DNA from: RYN-230 sp963834705
GTDB lineage: Bacteria; Actinomycetota; Actinomycetes; Streptosporangiales; Streptosporangiaceae
DNA: 64,000 nucleotides
Reading direction: 5' to 3'
Assembly (NCBI GenBank): GCA_963834705.1
Contig: CAWICV010000004.1
Span: 228,071-292,070 of the forward strand
Numbering within the stretch: position 1 is the stretch's first letter; the number at the start of each line of letters is the position of its first letter. A program made the translations under genes and the position numbers. A model generated the notes under the pieces. That model saw only the letters and a list, made by a program, of their open reading frames with translations. It was not told the origin of the DNA and ran no database searches. Below, one piece after another: positions 33,419-41,844 of this stretch.

Positions 33419-34573
33419 ATGGGCAGAGTGAGGTTCGAGTTCGCTACCGCGGGCCGCATCCTGGCCGGCCCGGGCCGGGCTTCGGACCTGCCCGCCGTAC
33501 TGGCCGGCCTGGGCAGCAGAGTGCTGGTCTGCACCGGCACCAACCCTTTCCGGCATAACGCCATTACCGGCCAGCTGCCGCTGCCCACAGCGCTGTTTCC
33601 GGTGGCCGGTGAACCCACGGTTGACCTGGCCCGGGCCGCTACCGAGGCGGCGCGGCAGCACGGCGCCGACGTGATCGCCGCTATCGGCGGCGGCAGCGTG
33701 ATCGACACCGCGAAAGCCGTGGCCATGTTGCTGGGCAACGGCGGCGATCCGCTGGACTACCTGGAAGTGGTCGGGGCGGGCCAGCCGATCACCCAGCCGG
33801 CGGTGCCCTGCGTCGCGGTGCCGACCACCGCGGGCACCGGCGCGGAGGTGACCGCCAACGCGGTGCTGGCCGCCCCGGCGCACCGGATCAAGGCCAGCCT
33901 GCGCAGCCCGCTGATGATCCCGCGGGTCGCGCTGGTCGATCCGGAGCTGACCGTGTCCTGCCCGGCGCCGGTCACCGCGGCCAGCGGCCTGGACGCGCTC
34001 ACCCAGTGCCTGGAGCCGTTCGTCTCGGTCCGGGCCAACCCGATGACCGACGGCCTGGCCCGGGAGGGACTGCGCCGGGCCGCCGCCGGGCTGCGCGGCG
34101 CCTACGCCGACGGTGCCAATCTGGCCGCCCGGGCCGACATGGCGATGTGCAGTCTGCTCGGCGGGCTGGCGCTGGCCAACGCCAAGCTCGGCGCCGTGCA
34201 CGGCCTGGCCGGCGTCATCGGCGGGACGGCCGACGTGCCGCACGGCTTCGCCTGCGCCGCGGTGCTGCCCGCGGTGGTCGAGGCCAACGTGCGGGCCCTG
34301 CGCGCCGCACCGGACGGCGGCCCGGCACTGGACCGCTACACGGAGACGGCCCGGCTGCTGACCGGCGACCCGGCCGCGCCGGTCGAGGACGGCCTGGCCT
34401 GGATCCGTGACACGCTCCGCCTGCTCGCCGTGCCCGGCCTGGCCAGCTTCGGCATCCAGCCCAGCCAGGCCGATGGCATCGCGGCAGCCGCGGCCCGGTC
34501 CAGCAGCATGCAAGGCAACCCGGTCCCGCTCCCCGCCCGCACCCTCCGCGACATCACCCTGCAGTCCCTGTGA
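33419..34573 (+). CDS. Iron-containing (type III) alcohol dehydrogenase
   Basis: 384 residues from ATG 33419 or 381 from GTG 33428. Dinucleotide motifs AIGGGSVIDTAKAVA and PTTAGTGAEVTANAV, then the metal-binding stretch SGLDALTQCLEPFVS, GAVHGLAGVIGG and VPHGFACAAVL supply the Asp and three His ligands expected. The family includes butanol, lactaldehyde and maleylacetate reductases and nicotinoprotein alcohol dehydrogenases that use mycofactocin. It ends at the start of the MftR-like fragment next to mftD, which hints at a nicotinoprotein; this is inference. Confidence 0.9.
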   Translation: MGRVRFEFATAGRILAGPGRASDLPAVLAGLGSRVLVCTGTNPFRHNAITGQLPLPTALFPVAGEPTVDLARAATEAARQHGADVIAAIGGGSVIDTAKAVAMLLGNGGDPLDYLEVVGAGQPITQPAVPCVAVPTTAGTGAEVTANAVLAAPAHRIKASLRSPLMIPRVALVDPELTVSCPAPVTAASGLDALTQCLEPFVSVRANPMTDGLAREGLRRAAAGLRGAYADGANLAARADMAMCSLLGGLALANAKLGAVHGLAGVIGGTADVPHGFACAAVLPAVVEANVRALRAAPDGGPALDRYTETARLLTGDPAAPVEDGLAWIRDTLRLLAVPGLASFGIQPSQADGIAAAAARSSSMQGNPVPLPARTLRDITLQSL

Positions 34574-34860
34574 CAGCGCGGCTCCGGTATCACCACATAC
34601 GGCACTCAGTGCCGACATTCACGGCATCGAGTGCCACACTTCAAGACGAGGTTGAGTGGCGGCAGGTGATCGCGGACTTCGTGGCCGGGCGCACCGGGCA
34701 GCCCAGCTGGGCGCTGCTGCCGCAGACCATCGCGTACGCCAGCCTGGGCGTGGCCATCGCCGCCTACGAGCAGTGGCTGCACGCCGACGGCGAGCTGACC
34801 ACGCTGCTGGATGACGCCATGCGCGACCTGGCCAGGGCATTCGCGGACGGCGGGCGGTAA
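34570..34860 (+). pseudogene. C-terminal fragment of an MftR-like TetR regulator
   Basis: GTG 34570 overlaps the ADH stop (GTGA) and could give 96 residues, but only the last about 65 look conserved: EWRQVIADFVAGRTGQPSWA, SLGVAIAAYEQWLHADGEL and LLDDAMRDLARAFAD. These match the ligand-binding C-terminus of TetR regulators of mycofactocin clusters (MftR). The DNA-binding N-terminus is missing. Directly upstream of mftD. Confidence 0.6.
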
Positions 34861-34877
34861 TGGGACGGAGTTGACTG

Positions 34878-36056
34878 ATGGCGAGCACACGAGAGTGGTT
34901 CGAGACGGTGGCCGAGGCGCAGCGCCGGGCCAGGCGGCGGCTGCCCAGGTCGGTGTACCTGGCCCTGATTGCCGGGGCCGAAGCGGGCGTGACCATGGAT
35001 GACAACGTGGCCGCGTTCAGCGAATTGCGGCTCCGGCCGCACGTCGCCGACCTGCCGGCCGCCCGTGAGCTGGGCACTGAAGTCATGGGCCAGCAGGTCA
35101 GCCTGCCGGTGCTGCTCTCCCCCACCGGAGTGCAGGCGGTGCACCCGGACGGCGAGGTCGCGGTGGCCCGGGCGGCGGCCGCTGCGGGCACCGCGATGGG
35201 CCTGTCGTCGTTCGCGTCCAAGCCGGTCGAGGAGGTCGGCCAGGCGGTGGGCAAGCTGCTGTTCCAGAGCTACTGGGTGGGCAGCAGAGACGACATCCTG
35301 GCCCGGGCCGAGCGGGCCCGTTCAGCCGGGGCCAAGGGGCTGATCGTCACCCTGGACTGGGTGTTCGACTCCCGCCGGGACTGGGGCAGCCCATGGATCC
35401 CGGAGCGGCTGAACCTGCAGGCCATGCTGCGGTACGCGCCGCAGGTCGCGGTCAAGCCGGGCTACCTGGCCCGCTGGCTGCGCAGCGGCTCGCTGCCCGG
35501 CCTGGGCGTGCCCAACCTGGGCGCGCGCGGCGCGCCGGTGCCGAGCTTCTTCGGCGCCTACGGGCAGTGGATGGGGTCGGCCCCGCCGGCCTGGGACGAC
35601 CTGGCCTGGCTGCGCGAGCAGTGGGGCGGCCCGTTCATGATCAAGGGCATCACCCGCGTGGACGATGCGCGCCGCGCGGTGGACACCGGGGCGACCGCGA
35701 TCTCGGTGTCCAACCACGGCGGCAACAACCTCGACTCCACCCCGGCCACGATCCGCTGCCTGCCCGCCATCGCCGACGCGGTCGGCGACCAGATCGAGGT
35801 GCTGCTGGACGGCGGCGTCCGCCGGGGCAGCGACGTGGTCAAGGCGCTGGCCCTGGGCGCGCGGGCGGTGATGATCGGCCGGGCCTACCTATGGGGCATG
35901 GCGGCCGGCGGCGAGCGCGGGGTGAGCAACGTGCTGGAGATCCTGCGCCAGGGCATCAGCGAGACCCTGTACGGCCTGGGCAAGGCATCCGTGCACGACG
36001 TGGCCAGGGACGACGTCATCATTCCGGACGGCTTTACCCTCGACCATAAGCTCTGA
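34878..36056 (+). CDS. mftD: Pre-mycofactocin synthase MftD (FMN alpha-hydroxyacid dehydrogenase family)
   Basis: 392 residues. The opening WFETVAEAQRRARRRLPRSV, the mid-section SLPVLLSPTGVQAVHPDGEV with GLSSFASKPVEEV, WLREQWGGPFMIKGI, SVSNHGGNNLDSTPATIR and LLDGGVRRGSDVVKALALGA are characteristic of MftD rather than of lactate or glycolate oxidases. MftD oxidatively deaminates the AHDP precursor in mycofactocin synthesis. HGG and RRGSD segments bind FMN and substrate. No mftA, B, C, E or F lies within this window; only a MftR-like tail precedes it. Confidence 0.85.
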   Translation: MASTREWFETVAEAQRRARRRLPRSVYLALIAGAEAGVTMDDNVAAFSELRLRPHVADLPAARELGTEVMGQQVSLPVLLSPTGVQAVHPDGEVAVARAAAAAGTAMGLSSFASKPVEEVGQAVGKLLFQSYWVGSRDDILARAERARSAGAKGLIVTLDWVFDSRRDWGSPWIPERLNLQAMLRYAPQVAVKPGYLARWLRSGSLPGLGVPNLGARGAPVPSFFGAYGQWMGSAPPAWDDLAWLREQWGGPFMIKGITRVDDARRAVDTGATAISVSNHGGNNLDSTPATIRCLPAIADAVGDQIEVLLDGGVRRGSDVVKALALGARAVMIGRAYLWGMAAGGERGVSNVLEILRQGISETLYGLGKASVHDVARDDVIIPDGFTLDHKL

Positions 36057-36059
36057 TCC

Positions 36060-36278
36060 ATGGGCCAGCCGCCAGCCGGGCAGCCGCCGTCCCGTCGGGA
36101 CCGGCGGTTCTACTTCGCGCTGATGACGATCTGCATCGGCCTGTTCGTGCTGGCCTGGGCGGTGGTGGACCGGTATTCCACGGTGGCCGCCATCGTCATG
36201 TCGGCGGTCGCCCTGGTCATCCCGCCGTTCGCCGCCATCGTGGCCAACGCGGCCAGCGCCATCGACCGGCGGCGTTAG
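36060..36278 (+). CDS. Small two-span membrane protein
   Basis: 72 residues, 3 nt after mftD. RRFYFALMTICIGLFVLAWA and AAIVMSAVALVIPPFAAIVA form two hydrophobic helices with a short basic N-terminus and an RRR end, like the DUF3099-type small proteins of actinobacteria. Function unknown; likely co-transcribed with mftD. The end overlaps the MarR gene by 4 nt on the other strand. Confidence 0.7.
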   Translation: MGQPPAGQPPSRRDRRFYFALMTICIGLFVLAWAVVDRYSTVAAIVMSAVALVIPPFAAIVANAASAIDRRR

Positions 36279-36721
36279 TCACGCAGGTGGGTGAGCAGCA
36301 GGCTGAGCGTGGCGATGAATTCCTCGGCCTGGGGCTCGTCGAGCTGGCGCAGGAACGCGATCACCGGCTCGGCGTTGCGGCGGCGCATCTCGGCCACGGC
36401 CGGCTTGGCCGCCTCGGACAGCGAGACGAGGATCCGGCGCCGGTCCCGCTCGTCGTGCTCCCGGGTGACCAGGCCGGCCTTGGCCAGCTCGCCCACCACC
36501 AGGCTGGCGTGCGCGACCGTCATCCCGGACCGCTGGGCCAGCTCGGACACGCTGAGCGGCCCGCCGATGGCCAGCATGATCAGCATGCCGACGTGGCGCT
36601 GGCCGAGCTGGCCGGCATCGCGCAGCGCGGCCGGGATGTCCCCGGCGCGGCGCTGATAGGCCAGCACCAGCTGCGGCAGCAGCGGGGCCAGCCGGCCGGC
36701 GTACGGTCCGAAATTATTCAA
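36275..36721 (-). CDS. MarR-family regulator
   Basis: 148 residues with a TTG start at 36721 (MNNFGPYAGRLAPLLPQLVL); the frame continues upstream but no better start is present. Winged helix: GMLIMLAIGGPLSVSELAQR and MTVAHASLVVGELAKAGLV, wing TREHDERDRRRILVSLSE. MarR proteins usually repress their own gene and a divergent one. A palindromic site overlaps the start and the divergent SDR gene is the likely target. Confidence 0.85.
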   Translation of the reverse strand: MNNFGPYAGRLAPLLPQLVLAYQRRAGDIPAALRDAGQLGQRHVGMLIMLAIGGPLSVSELAQRSGMTVAHASLVVGELAKAGLVTREHDERDRRRILVSLSEAAKPAVAEMRRRNAEPVIAFLRQLDEPQAEEFIATLSLLLTHLRD

Positions 36722-36750
36722 GTTAACTTGACTTTCTACTTGACTTGAGT
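36718..36750. promoter_or_regulatory. MarR operator region with palindrome TCAAGTTAACTTGA
   Basis: A perfect 14-bp palindrome at 36718-36731 overlaps the MarR start, followed by a second degenerate copy ACTTGACTTGAGT at 36738-36750. TTGACT at 36728 with TAAGTG about 17 nt downstream could be the promoter of the SDR gene. The AT-rich patch stands out from the surrounding GC-rich sequence. Confidence 0.75.
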
Positions 36751-36809
36751 AAGTGTAGCCGTAACAGCCGCTCAGTGTCAGTCGCTGAGCGCAGCGAACG
36801 GGGACCGTG

Positions 36810-37568
36810 ATGACGACACTGACCGGCCGGGTGGCCCTGGTCACCGGCAGCTCGCGGGGCATCGGGGCGGCCATCGCCAGCCAGTTCGCGCGGGCGGGCG
36901 CGGCGGTCGGGGTGCACGGCCGGGACGGGGATGCGGTGGCCAGCGGAGTGGCGGCCATCCAGGACCGCGGCGGCACGGCAGCCGGGGTGACCGGCGACGT
37001 GACCAGCTTCGCGGACGTCGAGGCCATCCGGCGCCAGGTCGAGGACGCCCTCGGGCCGGTGGACATCCTGGTCGCCAACGCGGGGGCCAGCCTGACCCCG
37101 CCCGCACCGCTGGAGGACATCCCCGAGGATGGATGGCGGGCCACGGTGGACGCCAACCTGCTGGCCACGTTCCTGACCCTGAAGAGCTTCCTGCCCGGCA
37201 TGAAAGCCCGCGGCCGCGGGTCCATCATCACCATGGCCTCGTCAGCGGGCCGGGTGGCCAACGCGCACGCGCCGATCGCCTACGGCGCGGCCAAGGCGGG
37301 AGTGATCATGCTGACCCAGGACGTGGCCGCGCAGGCCGGGCCGGCCGGGGTCAGGGTGAACTGCATCGCCCCGGAGACCATCCTGACCGCAGGCAACCAG
37401 GAGCGGATCCCGGCCGCGACCCAGGCCCGGCTGGCCGAGTTCCACCCGCTCAAGCGGCTCGGCACGCCGGATGACGTGGCCGGCGCGGCGGTGTTCCTGG
37501 CCTCCGACGCCGCCGCCTGGATCACCGGCCTGGTCGTGGACGTCACCGGCGGGGCGGTGCTGGTCTGA
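36810..37568 (+). CDS. Classical SDR oxidoreductase
   Basis: 252 residues from ATG 36810. TGxxxGIG motif GSSRGIGAAIASQF, NAG at VANAGASL, catalytic Ser and YxxxK in MASSAG...YGAAKAG, and the PG-type segment VNCIAPETILT. NADP(H)-dependent 3-oxoacyl-ACP-reductase-like. Under probable MarR control from the divergent gene. Its last codons (GTGCTGGTCTGA) are amplified downstream. Confidence 0.9.
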   Translation: MTTLTGRVALVTGSSRGIGAAIASQFARAGAAVGVHGRDGDAVASGVAAIQDRGGTAAGVTGDVTSFADVEAIRRQVEDALGPVDILVANAGASLTPPAPLEDIPEDGWRATVDANLLATFLTLKSFLPGMKARGRGSIITMASSAGRVANAHAPIAYGAAKAGVIMLTQDVAAQAGPAGVRVNCIAPETILTAGNQERIPAATQARLAEFHPLKRLGTPDDVAGAAVFLASDAAAWITGLVVDVTGGAVLV

Positions 37569-37621
37569 GGCCCGGTGCTGGTCTGAGGCCCGGTGCTGGT
37601 CTGAGGCCGGTGCTGGTCTGA
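37556..37621. repeat. Four tandem copies of the SDR gene end
   Basis: GGTGCTGGTCTGA, containing the SDR stop codon, occurs at 37556, 37574, 37592 and 37609, with periods of 18, 18 and 17 bp. The first is the authentic gene end; the rest are duplicates in the downstream spacer. Confidence 0.95.
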
Positions 37622-37719
37622 GCGGGCGGCGGGCGGGCATTGACCGGTGGTCGCCTGCTCGTTACCTTGCGGTAGAACGTGTTCCAGTTTGCTGCCTGAT
37701 CCGCAGCGAGGAGGCGGCC

Positions 37720-38898
37720 GTGACAGCGTCAGCGGAGGGCCGGGCCCCGGACGAGCGGATCAAAATGACGGTCAGCGAGCGCAGCGCCAGCGAGCTGGCC
37801 GAAGGGTTAACCGGCTGGCTGGCCGCCCGGCTCGGCGAAGCGGAGCAGGCGGCGGGCGGGCAGCCGGACGCGGTCGCCGGACTGACCGTGCACAACCCCC
37901 GGTTCTCCGGCAGCGGCGGGCTGTCCAGCACGTCGGTGCTGTTCGAGGCCGGCTGGTTGAGCGGGGGCGCGGAGCGGCACGGCCGGTTCGTGGCCCGGAT
38001 GGCGCCCGAGGCCAGCGCGGTGCCGGTGTTCCCCCGGTATGACCTGGCCACCCAGTTTGCGGTGATCAGCCAGGTGGCCGCGCGGAGCGACGTCCCGGTG
38101 CCGGCCGTCCGCTGGTACGAGCCCAGCGAGCGGGTGCTGGGCAGCCCGTTCTTCGTGATGGATCAGGTCGATGGGCAGGTTCCGCTGGACAATCCGCCGT
38201 ACGTGTTCACCGGCTGGCTGCTGGACGCCACGGCCGGCCAGCTTGGCCGTCTGCAGCGGGCCAGCATCCAGGTGCTGGCCGGACTGCACGCGATCGCCGA
38301 GCCCGCGTCGGCGTTCCCCGCGCTCTGCCCGCCGGGCGGCGCGGATCCGCTGCGCTGGCATGTCGGCCAGCAGCGCGAGTACTACCGCTGGGCGCTGTCC
38401 GGCGACGGCATCCGGGTGCCGATCATCCAGCGCAGCCTGGACTGGCTGGCCGGGCACTGGCCACGCGACCCCGGCCCGGACGTGCTGAGCTGGGGGGACG
38501 CCCGGATCGGCAACATCATCTACCAGGACTTCGAGCCGGCCGCCGTGCTCGACTGGGAGATGGCCGCGCTCGGCCCGCGCGAGCTGGACGTCAGCTGGTT
38601 CATCTTCCTGCACCGGTTCTTCCAGGACATCGCCACGTTCTTCGGTCAGCCCGGGCTGCCCGGCTTCCTGCGCCGCTCCGATGTGCAGCGCTGCTACCAG
38701 GAGCTGACCGGCTACCAGCTGCGGGACATGGACTTCTACCTCACCTACGCCGCGGTGCGGCATGCGATCGTGATGGCCCGGATCAAGCGGCGGATGATCC
38801 ATTTCGGCGAGGATCAGACGCCCGGGGATCCCGACGAGTACGTCCTGCACCGGGTGGCCCTGGAAGAGCTGCTGGCCGGCACCTACCGATGGGACTGA
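37720..38898 (+). CDS. Aminoglycoside-phosphotransferase-like kinase (APH family)
   Basis: 392 residues, GTG 37720 with AGGAGG 5 nt upstream. APH/ChoK fold: nucleotide-binding N-lobe GSGGLSSTSVLFEAG, catalytic loop LSWGDARIGNIIYQDFEPAA (D and N), and metal-binding VLDWEMAALG. The ELDVSWFIFLHRFFQDIAT tail is that of the APH proteins linked to acyl-CoA metabolism in actinobacteria and ACAD10/11. The stop overlaps the next gene by 10 bp, so the pair is coupled. Likely phosphorylates a hydroxy-acyl or small-molecule substrate. Confidence 0.85.
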   Translation: MTASAEGRAPDERIKMTVSERSASELAEGLTGWLAARLGEAEQAAGGQPDAVAGLTVHNPRFSGSGGLSSTSVLFEAGWLSGGAERHGRFVARMAPEASAVPVFPRYDLATQFAVISQVAARSDVPVPAVRWYEPSERVLGSPFFVMDQVDGQVPLDNPPYVFTGWLLDATAGQLGRLQRASIQVLAGLHAIAEPASAFPALCPPGGADPLRWHVGQQREYYRWALSGDGIRVPIIQRSLDWLAGHWPRDPGPDVLSWGDARIGNIIYQDFEPAAVLDWEMAALGPRELDVSWFIFLHRFFQDIATFFGQPGLPGFLRRSDVQRCYQELTGYQLRDMDFYLTYAAVRHAIVMARIKRRMIHFGEDQTPGDPDEYVLHRVALEELLAGTYRWD

Positions 38899-40007
38899 CG
38901 CCCGTGCCCGGACCGCTCGACGAATACCCCATCCACCAGACGCCACTGCCGATAGACCGGGTGGCCAGCAGCGACCGCAACTTCTACGACCGTTCTTATT
39001 TCAACGCTCATGACCGGACCGGTGAGGTCTTTCTGGTCACTGGTCTTGGGGTGTACCCGAACCTGGGCGTCATCGACGCGTACGCCACCGCGCGCTGCGG
39101 GGACCGGCAGTGGACGGTGCAGTTCTCCGACGCGCTGGCCGGGCGCCGCCTTGACCAGCAGGTCGGCGGCTACCGGATCGACGTGCTGGAGCCGCTGCGC
39201 CAGTTGCGGCTGAGCTGCTCGGCGCCGGACGGCGGCATCGAGTTCGATCTGCGCTGGACGGCGGCGTTCCCGGCCGTGCAGGAGGAGCCGCACCTGCTGC
39301 TGGCCGGGCGGCGGCCGATCCTGGACGCATCCCGGTTCTCCCAGCTGGGCAGCTGGGACGGGCGGCTGCGGGTCGGCGACCGCGAGTTCACGGTCACCGC
39401 CGACCGGTGGGCGGGCGCCCGGGACCGGTCCTGGGGGATCCGCCCGGTCGGCGAGCCGGAGCCAGCGGGCCGGGCGGCCAGCGAGCCGCTGCCGGGGTTC
39501 TGGTGGCTGTACGCCCCGCTGCGCTTCGAGTCCTGCGCGGTCATCGTGATCCTGCAGGAGGACCCGGACGGCTACCGCACCCTGAACGACGCCAAGCGGA
39601 TCGCCCCGGACGGCCGCGTCGAGCAGCTCGGCTGGCCGCGGGCCGAGATCAGCTACCGGCCCGGCACCCGGCATCCGGAATCCGCCCGGCTGCACCTCAC
39701 CGACCCGGCCGGCGCGCCGCTGACCGTGGACCTGGAGACGGTCACGTCGCTACCACTGCACGTGGGTGCCGGGTACAGCGGCGACCCGGACTGGTCGCAC
39801 GGCCAGTGGATGGGACCGAACTGGGCCCGGTCGGCGGTGTACGACCTGACCGACCCCGCGGTGGCGGCCCGGATACCGTTCGGCGTGACCGATCATCTGG
39901 CCCGGGCGCGCCTCGGCGGCGAGCCGGGCTGGGGCCTGTTCGAGCACGCCAGCATGGGCCGGCACGACCCGACCGGGTTCGCTGACTGGTCCTCGGTGGC
40001 GGGCTAG
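38889..40007 (+). CDS. DUF7064/DUF7065-like conserved protein
   Basis: 372 residues. PLDEYPIHQTPLPIDRVASS, NFYDRSYFNAHDRTGEVFLV and GFWWLYAPLRFESCAVIVIL, and later HGQWMGPNWARSAVYDLTD, form an all-beta protein of the lipocalin/AttH-like kind (DUF7064/7065 as far as I can tell). These genes commonly sit next to APH-like kinases, as here with a 10-bp overlap. Could bind a lipid or a steroid-like molecule; no enzymatic motif seen. Confidence 0.7.
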   Translation: MGLTPVPGPLDEYPIHQTPLPIDRVASSDRNFYDRSYFNAHDRTGEVFLVTGLGVYPNLGVIDAYATARCGDRQWTVQFSDALAGRRLDQQVGGYRIDVLEPLRQLRLSCSAPDGGIEFDLRWTAAFPAVQEEPHLLLAGRRPILDASRFSQLGSWDGRLRVGDREFTVTADRWAGARDRSWGIRPVGEPEPAGRAASEPLPGFWWLYAPLRFESCAVIVILQEDPDGYRTLNDAKRIAPDGRVEQLGWPRAEISYRPGTRHPESARLHLTDPAGAPLTVDLETVTSLPLHVGAGYSGDPDWSHGQWMGPNWARSAVYDLTDPAVAARIPFGVTDHLARARLGGEPGWGLFEHASMGRHDPTGFADWSSVAG

Positions 40008-40033
40008 CAGGCAGGTCCTGGTGGTGCCAGCTC

Positions 40034-40498
40034 TGGTCACTTCGGCAGCGCCGGCTGCTCGCGCCGCTGATGCGCAGGCTCCCGCGCAACATAACGAGCG
40101 CCCGCAAGCGCTTCTACGGCCCGGGTTACCAGGACGTCGGCCAGCTGCCCGAGGACGTGGTGCGGGCCTGGGTCGAGCCGGTGCTGGGCAGCGCGCAGTC
40201 CGCCCGCCAGTTCCAGCGCTGGGCGCTCTCGGTGCACGCGCGCGACCTGCTCGCCGTCGAGCCCGCGCTGGCCCGGATGCATGTACCGACGCTCATCGTG
40301 TGGGGCACCGGGGACATGTTCTTCAAGCGCAAGTGGGCCTACTGGCTGCGCGACACCATCCCCGGCGCCACCGAGGTGATCGAGCTGGACGGCGCACGGC
40401 TGTTCTTCCCCGACGAGCGAGCCACCGAGTTCACCGCGGCGCTGCGCCGCCACTGGGGCGGGGCCGACGGCGACCGGCCGGGCACTGGCGTTCAATAA
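40034..40498 (+). pseudogene. Alpha/beta-hydrolase, C-terminal fragment
   Basis: The readable frame (RLLAPLMRRLPRN from about 40046; first ATG 40070) covers the cap and C-terminal half of a hydrolase: KRFYGPGYQDVGQLPEDVVR, ALARMHVPTLIVWGTGDMFF and FFPDERATEF. The N-terminal half with the Ser nucleophile is absent and the expected late His is not in its usual context. Interpreted as 5'-truncated. A 142-residue product from ATG 40070 is possible. Confidence 0.65.
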
Positions 40499-40528
40499 AA
40501 AGTCGGTGGGCTTTCTGGCGGCCCTGGG

Positions 40529-41446
40529 TCAGGGCTGCAGGACGATCCGGCCGGGCAGGCCGCCGGCCGCCTTCGCGCTGTACGCCTCGACGGCTCGCGC
40601 GAGCGGGTACACCGCGCCGACCTGAGGGTGCAGATGTCCCTCGTCAACCAGGCGGGCGAGCTCGGTCAGCTGAGCGCGGCTGGACTCCTGGATGAAGACG
40701 ACCGTCCTGATGTCATCCCGGCCGTCCGGCCGCCGCGAGTCCGCCTTCACCGTGACCAGCGTCCCGCTGCGCCGGAGCAGGGCGGGTGAGCGGGCCAGCA
40801 CATCGCCGCCGATCGTGTCGAACACCAGGTCAGCCCGGCCGCCCGTGTCATCCAGGCCCTCCCTGTCCAGCGCGACGAAGCGGTCGGCGCCCAGCTCCAT
40901 GACCAGCTCCCGGGAGTGGCCGCGCCCGGTCCCGATCACCTCGGCACCGGCCCAGCGGGCCAGCTGGACCGCCATCGAGCCGACCGCGCCGCCCGCGCCG
41001 TGAATGACCACCGTCTGCCCCGTGGCCAGCTTTCCGTGGTCGAACAGGCCCTGCCAGGCGGTCAGCCCCGCCCGCGGCACCGCCGCGGCGTGCACGTGGT
41101 CCACGGTCCGCGGCTTCCGGGCCACGTTGCGGGCTTCGACGGCGACGTACTCGGCGGCGGCGCCGTCCCGGAGCTGGTCGGCCAGCCCGAACACCTCGTC
41201 GCCGACCTCGAACCAGGCGGTCCCGAAGCCCACCGCGGCGACCACCCCGGACACCTCGTGGCCCGGGATGACCGAAGTCCGCGGATGGCCGGCCCGGCAG
41301 GTCCAGATCGGCCAGTCCAGCTCGTTGTGCGTGATGCCACATGCGGCCACCTTGACCAGCACGTCGCCGAACATGGGCTTGACCTCGGGCACCTCTTCGA
41401 AGACCAGCCCGCTCACGGCTGGTTCGTGGGTGCGGATGGCTTTCAT
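40529..41446 (-). CDS. Zinc-independent MDR-type NADPH:quinone/alcohol dehydrogenase
   Basis: 305 residues from ATG 41446 with AAGGGGA 7 nt upstream. MDR fold: VKVAACGITHNELDWP, GHEVSGVVAAVGFG, and the Rossmann motif VVIHGAGGAVGSMAVQLARW. The quinone-oxidoreductase group (QOR/zeta-crystallin) is suggested by LATGQTVVIHGAGGAVG and the lack of structural zinc cysteines. Reduces quinones or enones with NADPH. Confidence 0.85.
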   Translation of the reverse strand: MKAIRTHEPAVSGLVFEEVPEVKPMFGDVLVKVAACGITHNELDWPIWTCRAGHPRTSVIPGHEVSGVVAAVGFGTAWFEVGDEVFGLADQLRDGAAAEYVAVEARNVARKPRTVDHVHAAAVPRAGLTAWQGLFDHGKLATGQTVVIHGAGGAVGSMAVQLARWAGAEVIGTGRGHSRELVMELGADRFVALDREGLDDTGGRADLVFDTIGGDVLARSPALLRRSGTLVTVKADSRRPDGRDDIRTVVFIQESSRAQLTELARLVDEGHLHPQVGAVYPLARAVEAYSAKAAGGLPGRIVLQP

Positions 41447-41514
41447 CGTCAGTTCCCCTTCACGTCCGCTCACCCATCCGACGGCACAGGCCGCCGGATG
41501 TCAGGCCGCCCGGA

Positions 41515-41808
41515 GGTCAGGACAGCTACCCGGCAGAGCGCCGCCCGGTCTTCGCCGGGACCGGAGAAGTGATCATCGAGGGCATCGCCGCGGACCGCGC
41601 GTTCCTCGAACGGTACAGCCCGCAGCGGGACCGCACCGAGTTCGAGCGGCAGTGGCGCGGCCGGACCTCGGGCGAGGTGGCGCCGGCGTCGTACGAGCCG
41701 CACTATGCGGGCTCGCCGGTCGGCCAATCCCCCGGAAGCAGAGCATCGCGGATCTTCACCCCGCCAGGACGAGCCACACCTTCGGTGACCGACGTACTAT
41801 CCGGCTAA
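41515..41808 (+). pseudogene. FAD-dependent monooxygenase fragment
   Basis: The frame reads QDSYPAERRPVFAGTGEVII, AADRAFLERYSPQRDRTEFE and ASYEPHYAGSPV before degrading. DSYxAERRPV is the third conserved motif of aromatic-ring hydroxylases of the PHBH/PCP-monooxygenase family. The FAD-binding N-terminus and the C-terminal part are missing. GTG 41569 would give 79 residues. Confidence 0.6.
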
Positions 41809-41844
41809 CGCGGTCGGGGCGCAGATCACACAGGGCGGTGGGGG

